From: Undaria pinnatifida
Lineage: Eukaryota; Sar; Phaeophyceae; Laminariales; Alariaceae
Length of the DNA: 64,000 nucleotides
NCBI GenBank assembly: GCA_012845835.1
Contig: JABAKD010000005.1
Span: forward strand, 5,413,155-5,477,154
Reading direction: 5' to 3'
The notes under the pieces were generated by a model. It was not told where the DNA came from. It made no database searches and worked only from the letters and a program-made list of their open reading frames with translations. Positions 11,054 through 21,797 of this stretch are shown one piece after another; positions within the stretch are counted from its first letter, which is position 1, and each line of letters begins with the position of its first letter. A program made the position numbers and the translations under genes.

Positions 11054-12419
11054 CTACCACCACCCCACGGCCACGACCATCTCCGCGCCCCCCGACAACT
11101 CCCACACGCCCGGCACCCCCCCTCCCACGGCCACGACCATCTCCGCGCCCCCCGACAACTTCCACACGCCCGGGACACCCCTCCCCTCCCGGAGACGATG
11201 ATCTCCGCGCCCCCCCCCGCGCCCCTCCCGGCCACTTACAGTTGCGCGCCCCCGACCACCTGCCTGCTCGTCCCGTTGATTTCCCCTTCCAGCACCGCCA
11301 CCACGCCCCTCTATCCCTCGCCCCCTTCCACGTACGTCCCCGGAACCTCTCCCCCCCCCACGTTCCCGCCCCGCTACGTTTGCCTCGCTCTCAGCCCTCC
11401 TCATCATGCGGAGTCTGGCTCTCTCAGCTCTCTCCGCTTCGGCCTCCTTCTTTCGGCGATCGTCTTCCTCGTATGCTGCCAACACAGCGTTGCAAGTAAG
11501 AAGCCCGCTATCCGGGACCTATCCGGGACTCCTCCGGAACTTCGAGATATTGCCCGTTTCTTGTTGTATCTCCTTGTCTTGACGACCCCGCCAAGCATCA
11601 CCGTGCCGACACGAAGGCCGGTGATGGTGTATCCCTGCTGCTGCAGTTTTCGGACGGCGCGTTCGCCGAGACTGTCCTGCAGCTCCTTCTCTGTTATCGC
11701 GACCGGAATGTCCGAAAGGGCCTCGCGGTCGGTCGGGCGTTCCTTCCGCTTTCCACAGCCTTGCAGCCGGCCCATCGCTTTCTCCATGTTCACAGGCCAC
11801 AAACCAGCGGCCGCAAAAGATGCGATGTTCTGCTCTTTGGAGAAGCTGGATCGGAAAGCCTCGCCGATGATGCCGACCATGTCACTCTTCAAGGGCGTTC
11901 TCCCCCCGTGCTCTCTCGGGAAGCGTGTGAGCACCTTCGTCATCTGCTGCTTGAACGACCCGAAAGCTGCAACGTCCAAGGGCTGGGTGATGTGCGACGT
12001 GTGGGACGGTAGCAGGAAGAGGACGGTGCTCAGTGTTTTCGCCAACTTGATGACGTCGAAGTTGACGTGTGAGGCGTGGCCATCAAGCACGAGCACGTGC
12101 GGCTTGCCGTCGAGCAAGCCGCGTTCTTCCAGCTGATTGTGGAAGTCCTTGAGGTACTCGACGAACACGGAGCCCTGCATGGAGGACGATTCTGTGGCGG
12201 CGTATCTCGCGTTCTCTGGCTCCTTGGTTTCGTCCATCCACGCCGCTTGCACGCGCTGCCCTTTGAAAATTATGAGCGCAAACAGAACGTCGCCCGCCGC
12301 ATTGATCGTCGTCACCATCGTCATGTTTTCCCGTGAATTGGAGCGCACTACTGTCGAGACCACCTTCTGCCCACACTCCGCAATCAACTTGAGCGTCTTC
12401 GTGTCTTGTGGCGTGGCAC
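11054..12419 (-). pseudogene. pogo/Tigger/jerky-type DDE transposase, frameshifted and lacking its N-terminus
   Basis: The reading frame down from 12419 shows the DDE_1 core: an NMTMVTTINAAGDVLFALI block, then LVLDGHASH (second catalytic Asp, codon near 12084) and SHITQPLDVAAFGSFK (third catalytic Asp, codon near 11976). The exon begins after a clear minus-strand acceptor (ATTTTGGATTACAG). The exon with the first catalytic Asp and the DNA-binding N-terminus is not found upstream. An 11-base tandem duplication (11508-11518 repeated at 11519-11529) throws the frame. Beyond it the expected Glu/Lys-rich helical C-terminus (AAYEEDDRRKKEAEAE) continues in the other frame to the stop near 11054, running into Gly/Arg-rich repeats. 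It is almost certainly inactive. The equally long plus-strand frame opposite it is a shadow. Confidence 0.85.
11064..11183 (-). repeat. 60-bp tandem repeat, two units
   Basis: Two near-identical 60-base units (11064-11123 and 11124-11183) with a partial third. They encode the repeated VPGVWKLSGGAEMVVAVGG stretch at the extreme C-terminus of the transposase relic, and are probably a recent low-complexity expansion. Confidence 0.85.
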
Positions 12420-12689
12420 CTGTAATCCAAAATATATTGGAGCGGGGAGTGAAACGACCATCCCCGGAGGGGCAGGTTGGACAGAGCGGTGGTGTAAGCC
12501 GTTGTTTCTTGCGCACAACAAAACGAGCCGATCGTCGTGTGGTATGGCCCACCATACAGCAAACATTCTGCATGCGACATGGCGAGTTGAAGGAAAGGAG
12601 CGGAGGGTGTATGCTGGCTCGATGGGGGCTATCGCGACAGAGATGAAAGTGATCGCAACAGCAGTGCATTTCTCCTCCAACTACTCGTA

Positions 12690-12900
12690 CCATTTTAGAC
12701 TATTAATAGACTAGACTAGACCACGAGTACCTTAACCCTAACCCTAACTCTAGACTAGGCTAGATTTCTCCGGAGTAGTCTAGTCTAGTCTAGTCTAGAC
12801 TATACTAATACAAGCGATGGCGATTCTCGCACAGAACAAGGTTCACAAGAGTCTATTAATAGACTAGATTAGACTAGACTAGACTGCACAGGCAACAGCA
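12690..12900. repeat. TAGAC/CTAGA-rich palindromic repeats around a telomere-like run
   Basis: Repeated TAGAC and CTAGT units (for example 12697-12721, 12776-12806 and 12853-12887) flank a short CCCTAACCCTAA run at 12733-12748. A related run is at 13122-13150. The units are self-complementary and can pair with each other. They lie at the right end of the left-copy insertion, upstream of the transposase relic. Confidence 0.7.
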
Positions 12901-13367
12901 GGAGCAGCAGCAGCAGTCTGTGTCATGGCGCACATGAACTTCAACGTGAGAAAGAGAAACACAGAGATTTTTTTCACCCAGCAGGAGTGAACGGCGCTGT
13001 TCGTCCCGTCTGCTCGATACCAGTCTGAAGTCAAAAGGACAGCATCTAGATCTAATCTAAAGTAGCTACTCGTGAGAGTTCTCTCCTGCGGGGGAACAAG
13101 AAAAAAAACCAGGATCGGCAAGAATCTAGTCTAGACTAGACTAGACTAACGGCTGCGGTATGTAGATCACCGCTGTACAGCGCAGCCGTGGGGGCGCAGG
13201 GTCTCCTCGAGCGACGGGATTTTTTTGGCGCGAAAATTCAGCAAGCTGCCAGATCGTGGTCGGTGGCGTTTGTCAACGAGCAACTGCTGTCAACGCCAGC
13301 GAGTGCGGCTGCCGATACTTTGGGCTAGAGCTTCGAAGCACTGGTAGACTACGTGTGTAGACTACAA

Positions 13368-13890
13368 TAGTAGGAACTTGGGCTCATCAATCGGCGCTCC
13401 TCCCGTATTATACCCGGCGAGCCTACATATGGTCTAGATACCCCACTCTCGCGTATCTAGCATAACAAGACAAACAAACACCAGTCAAGCACACGTCAGG
13501 CATAACGGGCAGGACACTTCCATACTGTACCACCACCACCACAGCAGTGCACGGTTGGACCGGCAGAAGATTGCACATCATCAGAAGAATTGGAAGATTG
13601 AATGTGAAAAAAAAAAGTGCAAGTAAGTTTGTAAGTTTCTGGAGAGCGTATACTAAAAATAAAGATCCGGGCACATATTAGCACGATATTGCGGATTTCT
13701 GTACTACTACCTCATAAATCGATCGGTGTCCAGTTCGACTTTCGACTTTCGACTGCGGAGATGCCGAGATTCCCACGCATGAATTATCCTGGCGAGGTCA
13801 TGATCCCGGATCGTGGGTGAAGCTGCACCGACCGTTGGTTGATGTGTAAACAATACTTGTACCGAAGGCTTTTTTCTAGCTACCTTTTTC
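13368..13890. repeat. Duplicated segment resuming after the left-copy insertion
   Basis: Corresponds to about 30478-30955 in the right copy, with appreciable divergence. It contains a CCACCACCACC cluster. No gene is seen. Homology ends at about 13890. Confidence 0.8.
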
Positions 13891-14170
13891 TCTAACAGCA
13901 GCGGTATAGACTAAAGGTCATCTCGAATCTCGACTCTTTCGACTCGACCACTCTTTGTGCAAACATTGCTGCTCACTGCTGCTGTTCAGTTTGCCCAATC
14001 TCAGGAGTTCCTCCTCGCTCTAGCGCCCTCTTCGCGTGACATGCCATGACTATCTGCAAAGCAACAACCACCATGTCCGCAGTCAGGATCGCTGTGGGTC
14101 ATGCGGTGGTACACTCACTGGCACAGACCGCAGGACCTAGTAGAGGTATTGAACGTCTGTTTTCTCGGCA

Positions 14171-14190
14171 TAGTCTAGTCTATAGACTAC
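14171..14190. repeat. Short palindrome TAGTCTATAGACTA, first example
   Basis: TAGTCTAGTCTATAGACTAC contains the 14-base perfect palindrome TAGTCTATAGACTA. The same palindrome recurs at 16338-16351, and its half-sites recur at about 13345-13365, 29255-29275 and within 12690-12900. Confidence 0.7.
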
Positions 14191-14709
14191 CTGGAATGCT
14201 GGATGCTGGATGATATGGTGATCACATCCCAACGCGACGATACAGGCCAGCCAACAAGCAGTGCAACCGCGCAGACAGCGACCTCCCCAGCAAACGCTAC
14301 ACATTTCAAGTTGATTGCAGCAAGCAGTATTGTTGCCTGCCTCGAGGTTGCAACCCTGTCTAGACCACGCTGCTCGGCGCCAGGTACAAAGCATGATCCC
14401 TAATTGAAAAAGTTCGAACCCTTTGGCTGGCGTTCCAGTGGCAATGGTCAGGCGTTTGTGATATTTCAATCCGGGGACGCATAAAATCAGGAAAAATCAT
14501 GTCGTTCGGGATTTTTGGTTTTCTGCCATCTGGCTGATCACAAGACATCGGATCTGCTTGGAGCGACCGATACAACAAGGAGGCCCGATTGGGCGACCTC
14601 AGAAGCACAGACCACTCTGTGCCACTGTGCCAGCGAGATTCGTCTTTGAGGCGTCCACGAGTACAGCAGTAGTCGAGATTGCATCTGCGCACGTGTGAGA
14701 CTCTTCGCG

Positions 14710-14889
14710 ATGGCAAGCATGCGGCGATTCGCCTTGATGTTTTCCGCGGCGACGGTCAGTTTGCTCTCCAACCTGAGCAACTTCGCTCTCCGACAAGTCG
14801 TTGTGTACGAGGTCGGAAAAACGGTGTACGAAGGCGCTACGTACGTGCACCAAGGCGCTGGGTATGTGCGGAGCCGAGTGGTGCCCATG
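14710..14889 (+). CDS. Candidate first exon with signal-peptide-like start
   Basis: An open frame starts with MASMRRFALMFSAATVSLL, a basic n-region followed by a hydrophobic core. It continues with a Tyr/Val-rich stretch and ends in phase 0 at a good donor, CCCATG/GTAAGC at 14889/14890. An upstream in-frame ATG at 14695 would add five residues. No following exon can be joined with confidence. A later open stretch ending at 15540 (GAAG/GTGATG) is possible. Protein family unknown. Because the donor and start resemble those of gene B, this could be the head of a third, related or unrelated, secreted-protein gene. Confidence 0.3.
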
Positions 14890-16337
14890 GTAAGCACCTC
14901 TCGCTGCTGTTTGTTGCTGATTTGGATCACCATGTAGGACCAAAACGCGGAAGCGTCAACGATGCCATGCCGGTGTTGTAATTGTAATCATGAAGACACA
15001 TACATACCACACATACGTGGTCGGTTCGAGTACATTTGATAGCTCCGTTGCATACAGCGGCGCTGGCGATCAGTTCTGCAGGTATCGTCGCAACTATAAT
15101 CAGTTTCGATCACTGGTGCTGTGGTATGAAGGCGCCGACCGTGTAGGCGCGACAAGTGCTCGCTTTTCACTCCCGCGTACCAAATACGATCTCGAAAAAA
15201 AACGCACATACAAGTACCGTACAACTCATATACGTTCGGTGTTGCCGTTTTCGAGATTGGGCATCCGCGATCGAACGAAAACAACGTGTTTCGTTTCACC
15301 ACTCGGCTTGCGCATCCAATGTCACCTCGCTGCGGACATATGCACGAACCCACGGATGACCGAAATTGGCCCCGATCTCGTGGCGCATCCGAACAAATCG
15401 ACGCGTTCAGACAATGTTTTTCAAAATAGCGCCCTCTCCGCGTGGTGGTGTGTTTTTTCGATTCGTGACAGCTTGCGGCATACAGCAGCGGGCATGATTT
15501 CGACGTGGACAGCATCCCTTGCCTGCCTGGACCGATGTCCGACGAAGGTGATGCATATCCTTTTTTCACTTCTTCTCCCTTTTCGTTTTCGTGTGAGCCG
15601 ACGATTTGGTTAGCCGATGCAAGTCTGGTGGCGTTGAGCGCGTGCGCTGTCCCGGTAGACTATATCTGGGTCGGGTTTTCTGGCTCCCTGCAAGCGAGGC
15701 TTGCGTAATTACCAGAGGATCCCTTAACAGCAAACACATGGAATGTATCGCACTACTTGTCGATCCAATAGGAGGGAGACAGCAGCTTCCATACCTCGAC
15801 CTATCCCATTCAACCACGAAACAACAGATGGATGTTTAGCGTATGCTGCCCCGCACCCTCGGATGCACTCTTATAAGAAGTTCATCTTGAAGCCCCCACG
15901 AAAACCTCAACGGTGCGCACCAACAGCAGTCAAGCTCTCGATAAGGCAACACGTGTGCAAGCCAGCCCGGGAGTGGTTCGTTCCGAACCGTCCGCTTGTC
16001 GTTCTCGAAACTGCCATGCAGCACATACATGGAGATCGTTGAATTTGATTAGTGGCGGTCGCACAGGCTGTACGATGTCCACGTAGTTTGTGAGTCGAAA
16101 TCGGCTCTAAATACTTTTTACCTGTACCAAGTATGCGTCGGAACGATGGCCAAAAATAACGATCTCCACCAAAATATTTATACAACAAGCGAAGTCCCCC
16201 GGTGCAGTCCCAGTGTTGCAGTAGTGGTGTGGGCAAATATTTATCCGTAGAGAGTACCTTTGATGATTTCGTACCGAAAACCTCGACTTGCTTCGTATGA
16301 TTTTCGCATCAACGTATACCAGCATTACACATAGGCA

Positions 16338-16351
16338 TAGTCTATAGACTA
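16338..16351. repeat. Short palindrome TAGTCTATAGACTA, second example
   Basis: Exact repeat of the 14-base palindrome at 14176-14189, 18 bases before the candidate acceptor at 16368. Confidence 0.7.
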
Positions 16352-16368
16352 CATGGATACTTCTGCAG

Positions 16369-16654
16369 TATGTTGAGGGTTTCTTGTAGGCGACATGCTA
16401 GTGCTAATGCTACGGTTGCAAGTTCATTAACCCCCGCCACCGCCAACACCGCTGCGTTCCCGACTTGGCCCTTGTTAGAGGATGATGGCGTAGAAAGCGG
16501 AGAGGAGGTGGACATCATCCCCTCGAACGACCCCTGCCGCGTCTCCTTTCCGACAACTGAAAATGAACTGTCTGGCACTCCCGCTACCCTGGGAGAAGGC
16601 TGCAAAGGCGCCTTCCCGCGGAAGGTGGACCGGTCTGGTGTTCAGATCGGAAAG
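16369..16654 (+). CDS. Candidate internal exon, acidic Ser/Thr/Pro-rich peptide
   Basis: An open stretch preceded by ACTTCTGCAG and ended by GAAAG/GTCAGT. It encodes a low-complexity Ala/Thr/Ser start and then an acidic segment (EDDGVESGEEVDII). The composition differs from the surrounding spacer, but no domain is recognised and neighbouring exons cannot be placed in phase. It may be a chance open frame. Confidence 0.2.
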
Positions 16655-16846
16655 GTCAGTGGCTGCTACTGCTGCTGTACCTACCGCAACAATTGGGGCC
16701 CCGGTATACTGCTAGCGATTGGTGGTACTGAGGCGCGGCTTCAATACCTGCAGTAGTCGTATCTGCGATGGATCGTATGTGGAGTTCCTTGTAATGCATT
16801 GGCAGCTTCTGCTGTTCTCGACGAGTTCGTGGGCTTGTGTTTGCTT

Positions 16847-17080
16847 GTGGGTATATCGTGCGGCGGAACTAAGGTATTGTGGGCGTGCTTGTGGGTATAT
16901 CATGCGGCGGAACTTCAACTCTACTCTTCTTTTTTGTGGGTACATCGTTCGGCCGAACTAACTCTAACGATGACCGCGAGCTTCTGTTGTTGTTCTCGAC
17001 GAGCTTGTGGGCTTGTGGGTATATCATGCGGCGGAACTAACTCTACTCCTATTGTGGGTACATCGTAGACCAGAGCCGGA
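16847..17080 (+). repeat. Minisatellite with GTGGGTATATC core
   Basis: Five copies of a 23-27 base core (GTGGGTAYATCRTGCGGC, then GGAACT) start at 16847, 16890, 16936, 17015 and 17054, with spacers of variable length (two of them share TTCTCGACGAGCTTGTGG-like filler). Any long frame across it is repetitive and not gene-like. Confidence 0.85.
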
Positions 17081-17494
17081 TCAGTGTCGCTGTGCGTGTG
17101 TCTCGTCGATCAACCTCCGGAAAATAAGTACTCGTACAGCTGCGGCATAGATAATTCTCCCGTTTTTTTCAGTGGAACTCTTGAAGGGATAGTCTACATC
17201 TTCGATCACCAAAACACAAGCAACATCGGAGAAACCCATACTGAACTCGTATATTACGTAGCCCAGCAATGCCTGTGAAATCACACCTTGCTTGCACTCC
17301 ACCCAGTGTTGGCGCCTGCGAAATCACACGTTGCCGCACCCTGTCTCGACGAACTCTCAACTACTTACAGCGAAAACAGCACAAGAAGAGTTGTCTGTTT
17401 TTTGTGCGTGCACAGGACCCGTCGCAACCGGCCTTGGTGCCGTGTATGTTGAGTACGGTGGACAAACGCGGCTGAACGGAATGTCGACTCAAAC

Positions 17495-17530
17495 AAACAC
17501 ACATACACATACACACAGATACACTAATTC
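17495..17530 (+). repeat. CA/CACATA-rich simple repeat
   Basis: Short run of ACACAT and ACACAC units. Confidence 0.8.
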
Positions 17531-19232
17531 AACATACCCTACCCTGGTATGCGATCCGATATGAAGAGGCTTTTTTCCCTTGGAAAGCCAAGAAAAGAAG
17601 GCTCGCGCTGCGCGTATCGCGCGCCTCATTATTAGCAACGGAAATATATTCAATGGTATCAGGTACGATCTTATTCGCCGTCCACTTTTTGTGTGAGCAC
17701 GCAATTAATAGTACAATGCCGTGCGCATGCCGTCGGAGACCTACTTGCAGTGTGTTAATAGCTCCCGAGGGTACATCCTCTACCTCAACAGCTTGACTTG
17801 CTTGGTGTGGCCGATGCTGTAACGGGCGTACGTTATATAATCATTTCGATAATTGTTCCCCTTGAAGTTCTTGCCCTCCACGTGTTTTTCAATGAATTGT
17901 TTTCGATGTCGTCGTCAATGTGCTCACACCGCATTTTCGGGCGGTTGAAGGAACCGCGGTTACGTGAAGGGATCACTAACCGAATTTGAGAGTATTCATT
18001 GCCGAGGCAGATGCACATACGGGCGAAAAATGGCGTCTGGACAGCCACCGGTTAAAAAATCTCCTGTGATCTGCGTCCCACACCATTTTGTGATCCTACA
18101 AATATAAACTAAGAATGTATCGCGAGCTTATCGTAGCGCCATACTACGTGAACACTACGCTCCCGCTTTTTCGAGCAGACCCTTCCGCGTGTTGTCCTGG
18201 GACGCGACCTACCCGGCAAGCGTCATTTTGAGCGTGCGGCATCTACAGAGCAAATCTCGTCCACTAGCAGCGGAGCACGGAACGGCATGGTCGATGTACC
18301 AGACGCTCGGGAGGTGGGTCGTGCTCTGCAAGCGCTATCGTAGCAATGTATCGTCTGCTGCGCGGTTTTGGCTTGAGAAAAATATTGCCGGATAATGTGC
18401 CGTGATTGGTTCCATCATGAAAACCTTGGCAGCGGGGTTGCCAAACGCGCGGATATCCTACTGTAACACGAAGAAACCCCACGACGACATGGGAGGAAAC
18501 TACGCTACGTGTGTATCGTAAGAAATATACCAGATGTGCTCTGTAGGAAATGGGCGGAAACGAGAATGATCAGCGCGCTGGGAGACTAAGTGGACATCGA
18601 GGGGAAAGGAAAGCTGAAGATGGACCAGAGATTGCGTTACACTCGCAAAACACATCCTCTACACGATGTCTACGACGTAGTGTATGTGCATGCTCGCATT
18701 CGTCGTCAATTTTGTCACTTAGAACGTTTTCGAGATTTGTGGCCGATCCAGTACGTGGCAAACACTAAGGCGTGTACAACGTTCACAGCCCCGCCCCGCC
18801 CCTCCTCCTCGTTGTCGTCGTCGTCGTCGTCGTCGTCCGGTGTTGTCGGAAATACCACCCTGCAGGGAAACACTCTTATTGATCACCCTGGCCACGGAGA
18901 TCCTTCCATTCAAGGTAAATTCAGCTCTAAAGGAGTGGTCGGAATGGAGGTCTGGCTTACCGGTACAAAGCCGTCTGTGTAGGGACTTGCGTATACTTCG
19001 AAGTACTGCACTCGTTATTGTTTTTTCCACCAGTTTGACTCGTCCTCACGTCACCCCTGCTTCTCGAACCTCGTCTTTTCGTTTTGATGGTACCGCGCTG
19101 AGCTTTGAATTAAGCTACCCCTCCCAACCCCCCTCCAACGAGCGCTTTCGTACAGACAGGCGGTGGTTCCTCGCAATAGAAAAACGTGTCGTTCGTGTGT
19201 TTGGTTTTCGTTCCTGTCATGTCTATATTCAG

Positions 19233-21797
19233 ACGACGACTCGTTGTTCACGGAGATGTGCCGGCTGGAAGCCAAGGAGGCCCCTCCTTGGGAGTCAGGC
19301 GGTGACAACGTGTCGACGTGCTGGCTGACCAACATTACTGCCCTGCCCGAGGAGGGGGCCTCCCGCCCCATCGACGGTCAACACGTCGAGCGTTACGCCG
19401 GTGGCTCCGCGGCTGCCAGCAGCAGGAACGACCAGGTGAACAGCAACGCCCCGTCCGGCTAATCGTGTTGCCTTGAAAACATAAACGGCCGAAACATTCG
19501 AGCCGTGGTTATGACTTGGCCCAGCGCAGCTTGGACAAAGTTGTTGAATCGTGCCTGACTCTAAACCCTAACCCTAACCCTATGCTCCTAACCCCGACCG
19601 CCTGGGATAATTATCGGAATAGTCTGGGTAGTGACGATCCTGTTGCGTTAAGATGTCAACCGTTTTGTCGGAGCTGGGCCTAGAAAGTTATGAACTAGAA
19701 CACTGCACCGAAAACTTCGAATACTAATCTGTACAGTATCGTATATCGCCCTTCTCGATCATTGTAGTATACTCGTAGTATAAGTGAATCGCAGTCGTTT
19801 CGATGGCGGGGGTTCGGTTGCTGGCTTGTCATTGGGTCTTGTGACAGTAAAAGTTTGATGCACATTCGTGCTGTCGTACATACGTTTTATCCGACCAAGA
19901 AAACGTTGCTCATGCTCACCCCCGGTTTATTGGCGGCCATCCTTGGTAATCAAACGTATGATATAATGATATTTCTTCCGCGTCATTGTGTCTCTTTTTC
20001 TTTTTCTTTTTTTCTTTCTTCCGTTCCTTCGTATGTTTTCTTCGTTTGCTTTCTTTGGGTTCCTTATTTTTCCCTTTTTTCGTTGTTTCCTTTTTTGTCT
20101 TCATTTCTTCTCTTTTCCTTTGTTCATTTACTTTATAACGTGTCGCCACACTCTTCATGTTTCCGTAGAGGATCGACGAACTTGCGCTCATGTGTCCGTT
20201 TTTAGCTGAGACGTACGGTGCTTGGTATATACCGTACTCTCGCGTTCAAATCGGTATATCATTAGAAGTCTACTGTAATAGCTTACTCAAATTCCAGATG
20301 GAGGAGGCATGTGGTTGCTCATCCTCTTTGTACACGCGGAAGACGCGTTCCACCGTCGCGTGTTTCAACTTTGTCTGTTGCTTGGATGACAGCGATGTAT
20401 GAACCATGCATGTTCCAAATCTTCAGCGCCGGCCGTGGAAGAAACGAATCCCGAGGTGACTAGAAAGTATTTTCCTCTGTCCAGCGGGCGCTGTCCGTGC
20501 CAGCAGCAGCCACGGAACAACTGCTAAGCGATCGTGACAAAGCAATCATCGACATGATACACGCTTCTTACGGTCCTTGCGACCTTGCTGCTTTTGCGCC
20601 TCCTATGTGTGTACTCCACAGGCTCTTGTTCCTCGCGCTGAGCCTGGCCCCCTGGTGGTTTGGTTCTCGCCTACAAACATGTGTGCCGCGACCACGCCTG
20701 TCCCTCGCGCCGAGCCCGGGGCCATGGTGCTATGGACCCCCTCTGCCGAGGCATCTTTTCCGTCGTACGATAAGATTGTGGCAGCTCGTTGGTGCTGCTA
20801 CAGGATGATCAGCGTTCCGACACTAGAGAGCCATGCAGGACAAAGGTGAGCGGTGTTGCGAAATGCGTGCTGGACCCTAAACGACGTTGTTGTTCGTTTC
20901 CAAGGTTCTTCTCGATACGCTTTATCTCAAGGTTTGATCGCCCGCCTACTCCAGCTGGTAGCCAGGAAGATCGAAACGTAACAGAGTACCATATGTATAT
21001 ATGATACTACAGAGTATAGTTTAATGAGTAAAGGCGACCTTTTGCATTTCTCCTTACAGCTTTCGTCGGTGGCGTTGGATATTGCAAGACAAACACCGCT
21101 ACTCGGAGTCATCTCCGGATGGTGCCACTGTTTCGTTTTGTGGACTGCCAACAAAGCCGCCGTTTTTACAGGCACCTAATGTCATTTCACCCGTCTGAAC
21201 CCCCGCACCTCATGTGCTCTTCATATGCTCGGGCAGCCATCCGGCTGGAATTTTATTGACATGCTCCCCATTACAGTGCTGACATCAAAGGCCCACGTGT
21301 GGCATGGTATGATATGTATCATGCGAGCTACCATAAGAGCACCTCAAGCCATTTGGCAAACCTGGATAGGCAGAAAATTGTTGGGCACGAAGGTCACGGT
21401 TCCCTCTTGACTGTAGCATGGCTCATAGCTAATCATCTCCCACGATAGCACTTCGAAGAACTTCCGTAGTATGATACGTGAAGCATGTACCTCATATGTA
21501 AGCCGCCCCGCATGTTGCGTTTTGCCCCTGGTAACGTACTGCAGGCACCTTTTTGACGTCATTCTGGTGACGCGGCACGCCCGCCGGATGTTCAGCGCGG
21601 TCGCCTCTTCCCCCACGCTAGAGGCCACCGGCGAATCAACGCCAAGCGTGAGCGGCGACACGTCGGTGAGCACTTTGGTGTTCCAGCAGCTCGCTCTAGC
21701 AAAAGCAGTTGGACTTACTTTATGTTTTGTGCAGGTTTCGTTCTTGGGTCTCCATTGTTTTTTTTCCCCATTGTGTTTTATGAGTGATCGCAGTTAA
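19233..21797 (+). CDS. Gene A, right copy: 3' part of an unidentified split gene (tentative exons)
   Basis: Duplicate of the gene at 893-3454, with proposed exons 19233-19435, 20622-20845, 21545-21665 and 21735-21797. All splice dinucleotides and phases proposed for the left copy are preserved. The 3' exon at 21545 carries one Phe-to-Val change. An 8-base insertion near 21112 and a small deletion near 21480 fall in the proposed intron between the second and third exons, so they would not disturb the reading frame. That fits these stretches being intronic. No protein family is recognised and the 5' exons are not located. Confidence 0.35.
19563..19580 (+). repeat. Interstitial telomere-like repeat (CCCTAA), right copy
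   Basis: Duplicate of 1223-1240, with one base change immediately after it (T to A). That change also marks the right edge of the block that is identical between the two copies. Confidence 0.85.
19988..20115 (+). repeat. Pyrimidine (T/C) tract, right copy
   Basis: Duplicate of the tract at 1648-1775, in the matching intron of the right copy of gene A. Confidence 0.85.

Larger units (their letters stand above)
9676..13367. mobile_element. 3.7-kb insertion present only in the left copy; contains a pogo-like transposase
   Basis: Compared with the right copy, where homology is continuous at about 30477/30478, this block is extra. It includes a minus-strand DDE transposase relic (11054-12419), a 60-bp tandem repeat, and TAGAC-rich repeats with a telomere-like run. 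No terminal inverted repeats and no clear target-site duplication could be found by eye. The block may therefore be several insertions, or an element whose ends have decayed. 9676-11050 otherwise shows no gene. Confidence 0.75.
1..13890 (+). repeat. Left copy of an 18.34-kb direct segmental duplication
   Basis: Bases 1 to about 13890 align in the same order and orientation with 18341 to about 30960, at an offset of 18340 at first, drifting to 18334/18335 through small indels. Both copies hold gene A, gene B, the same interstitial telomere repeat and the same pyrimidine and purine tracts. The alignment is already good at base 1, so the duplicated unit probably extends left of the window and its true left edge cannot be placed. 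Divergence is uneven: none over 613-1241, low over 4300-7700, and clearly higher over 3700-4250 and 7800-9670. The left copy contains a 3.7-kb insert (9676-13367) missing on the right. Confidence 0.95.
13890..18340. other. Spacer between the two duplicate copies
   Basis: This 4.4-kb stretch has no second copy in the window. Apart from two weak exon candidates (14710-14889 and 16369-16654), a minisatellite (16847-17080) and a CA-rich tract (17495-17530), nothing can be assigned. Frames open on both strands at 14990-15613 contradict each other and show no domain. 17560-18340 shows nothing recognisable. Confidence 0.6.

Noticed and set aside
10847..12136. 429-codon plus-strand open frame
   Set aside because: It is the shadow of the minus-strand transposase, which has the DDE motifs. 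The plus frame is Pro/Ser/Arg-rich with no domain.
14990..15613. 207-codon plus frame opposite a 193-codon minus frame
   Set aside because: Both strands are open over the same stretch with no domain, codon bias signal or splice context to favour either.
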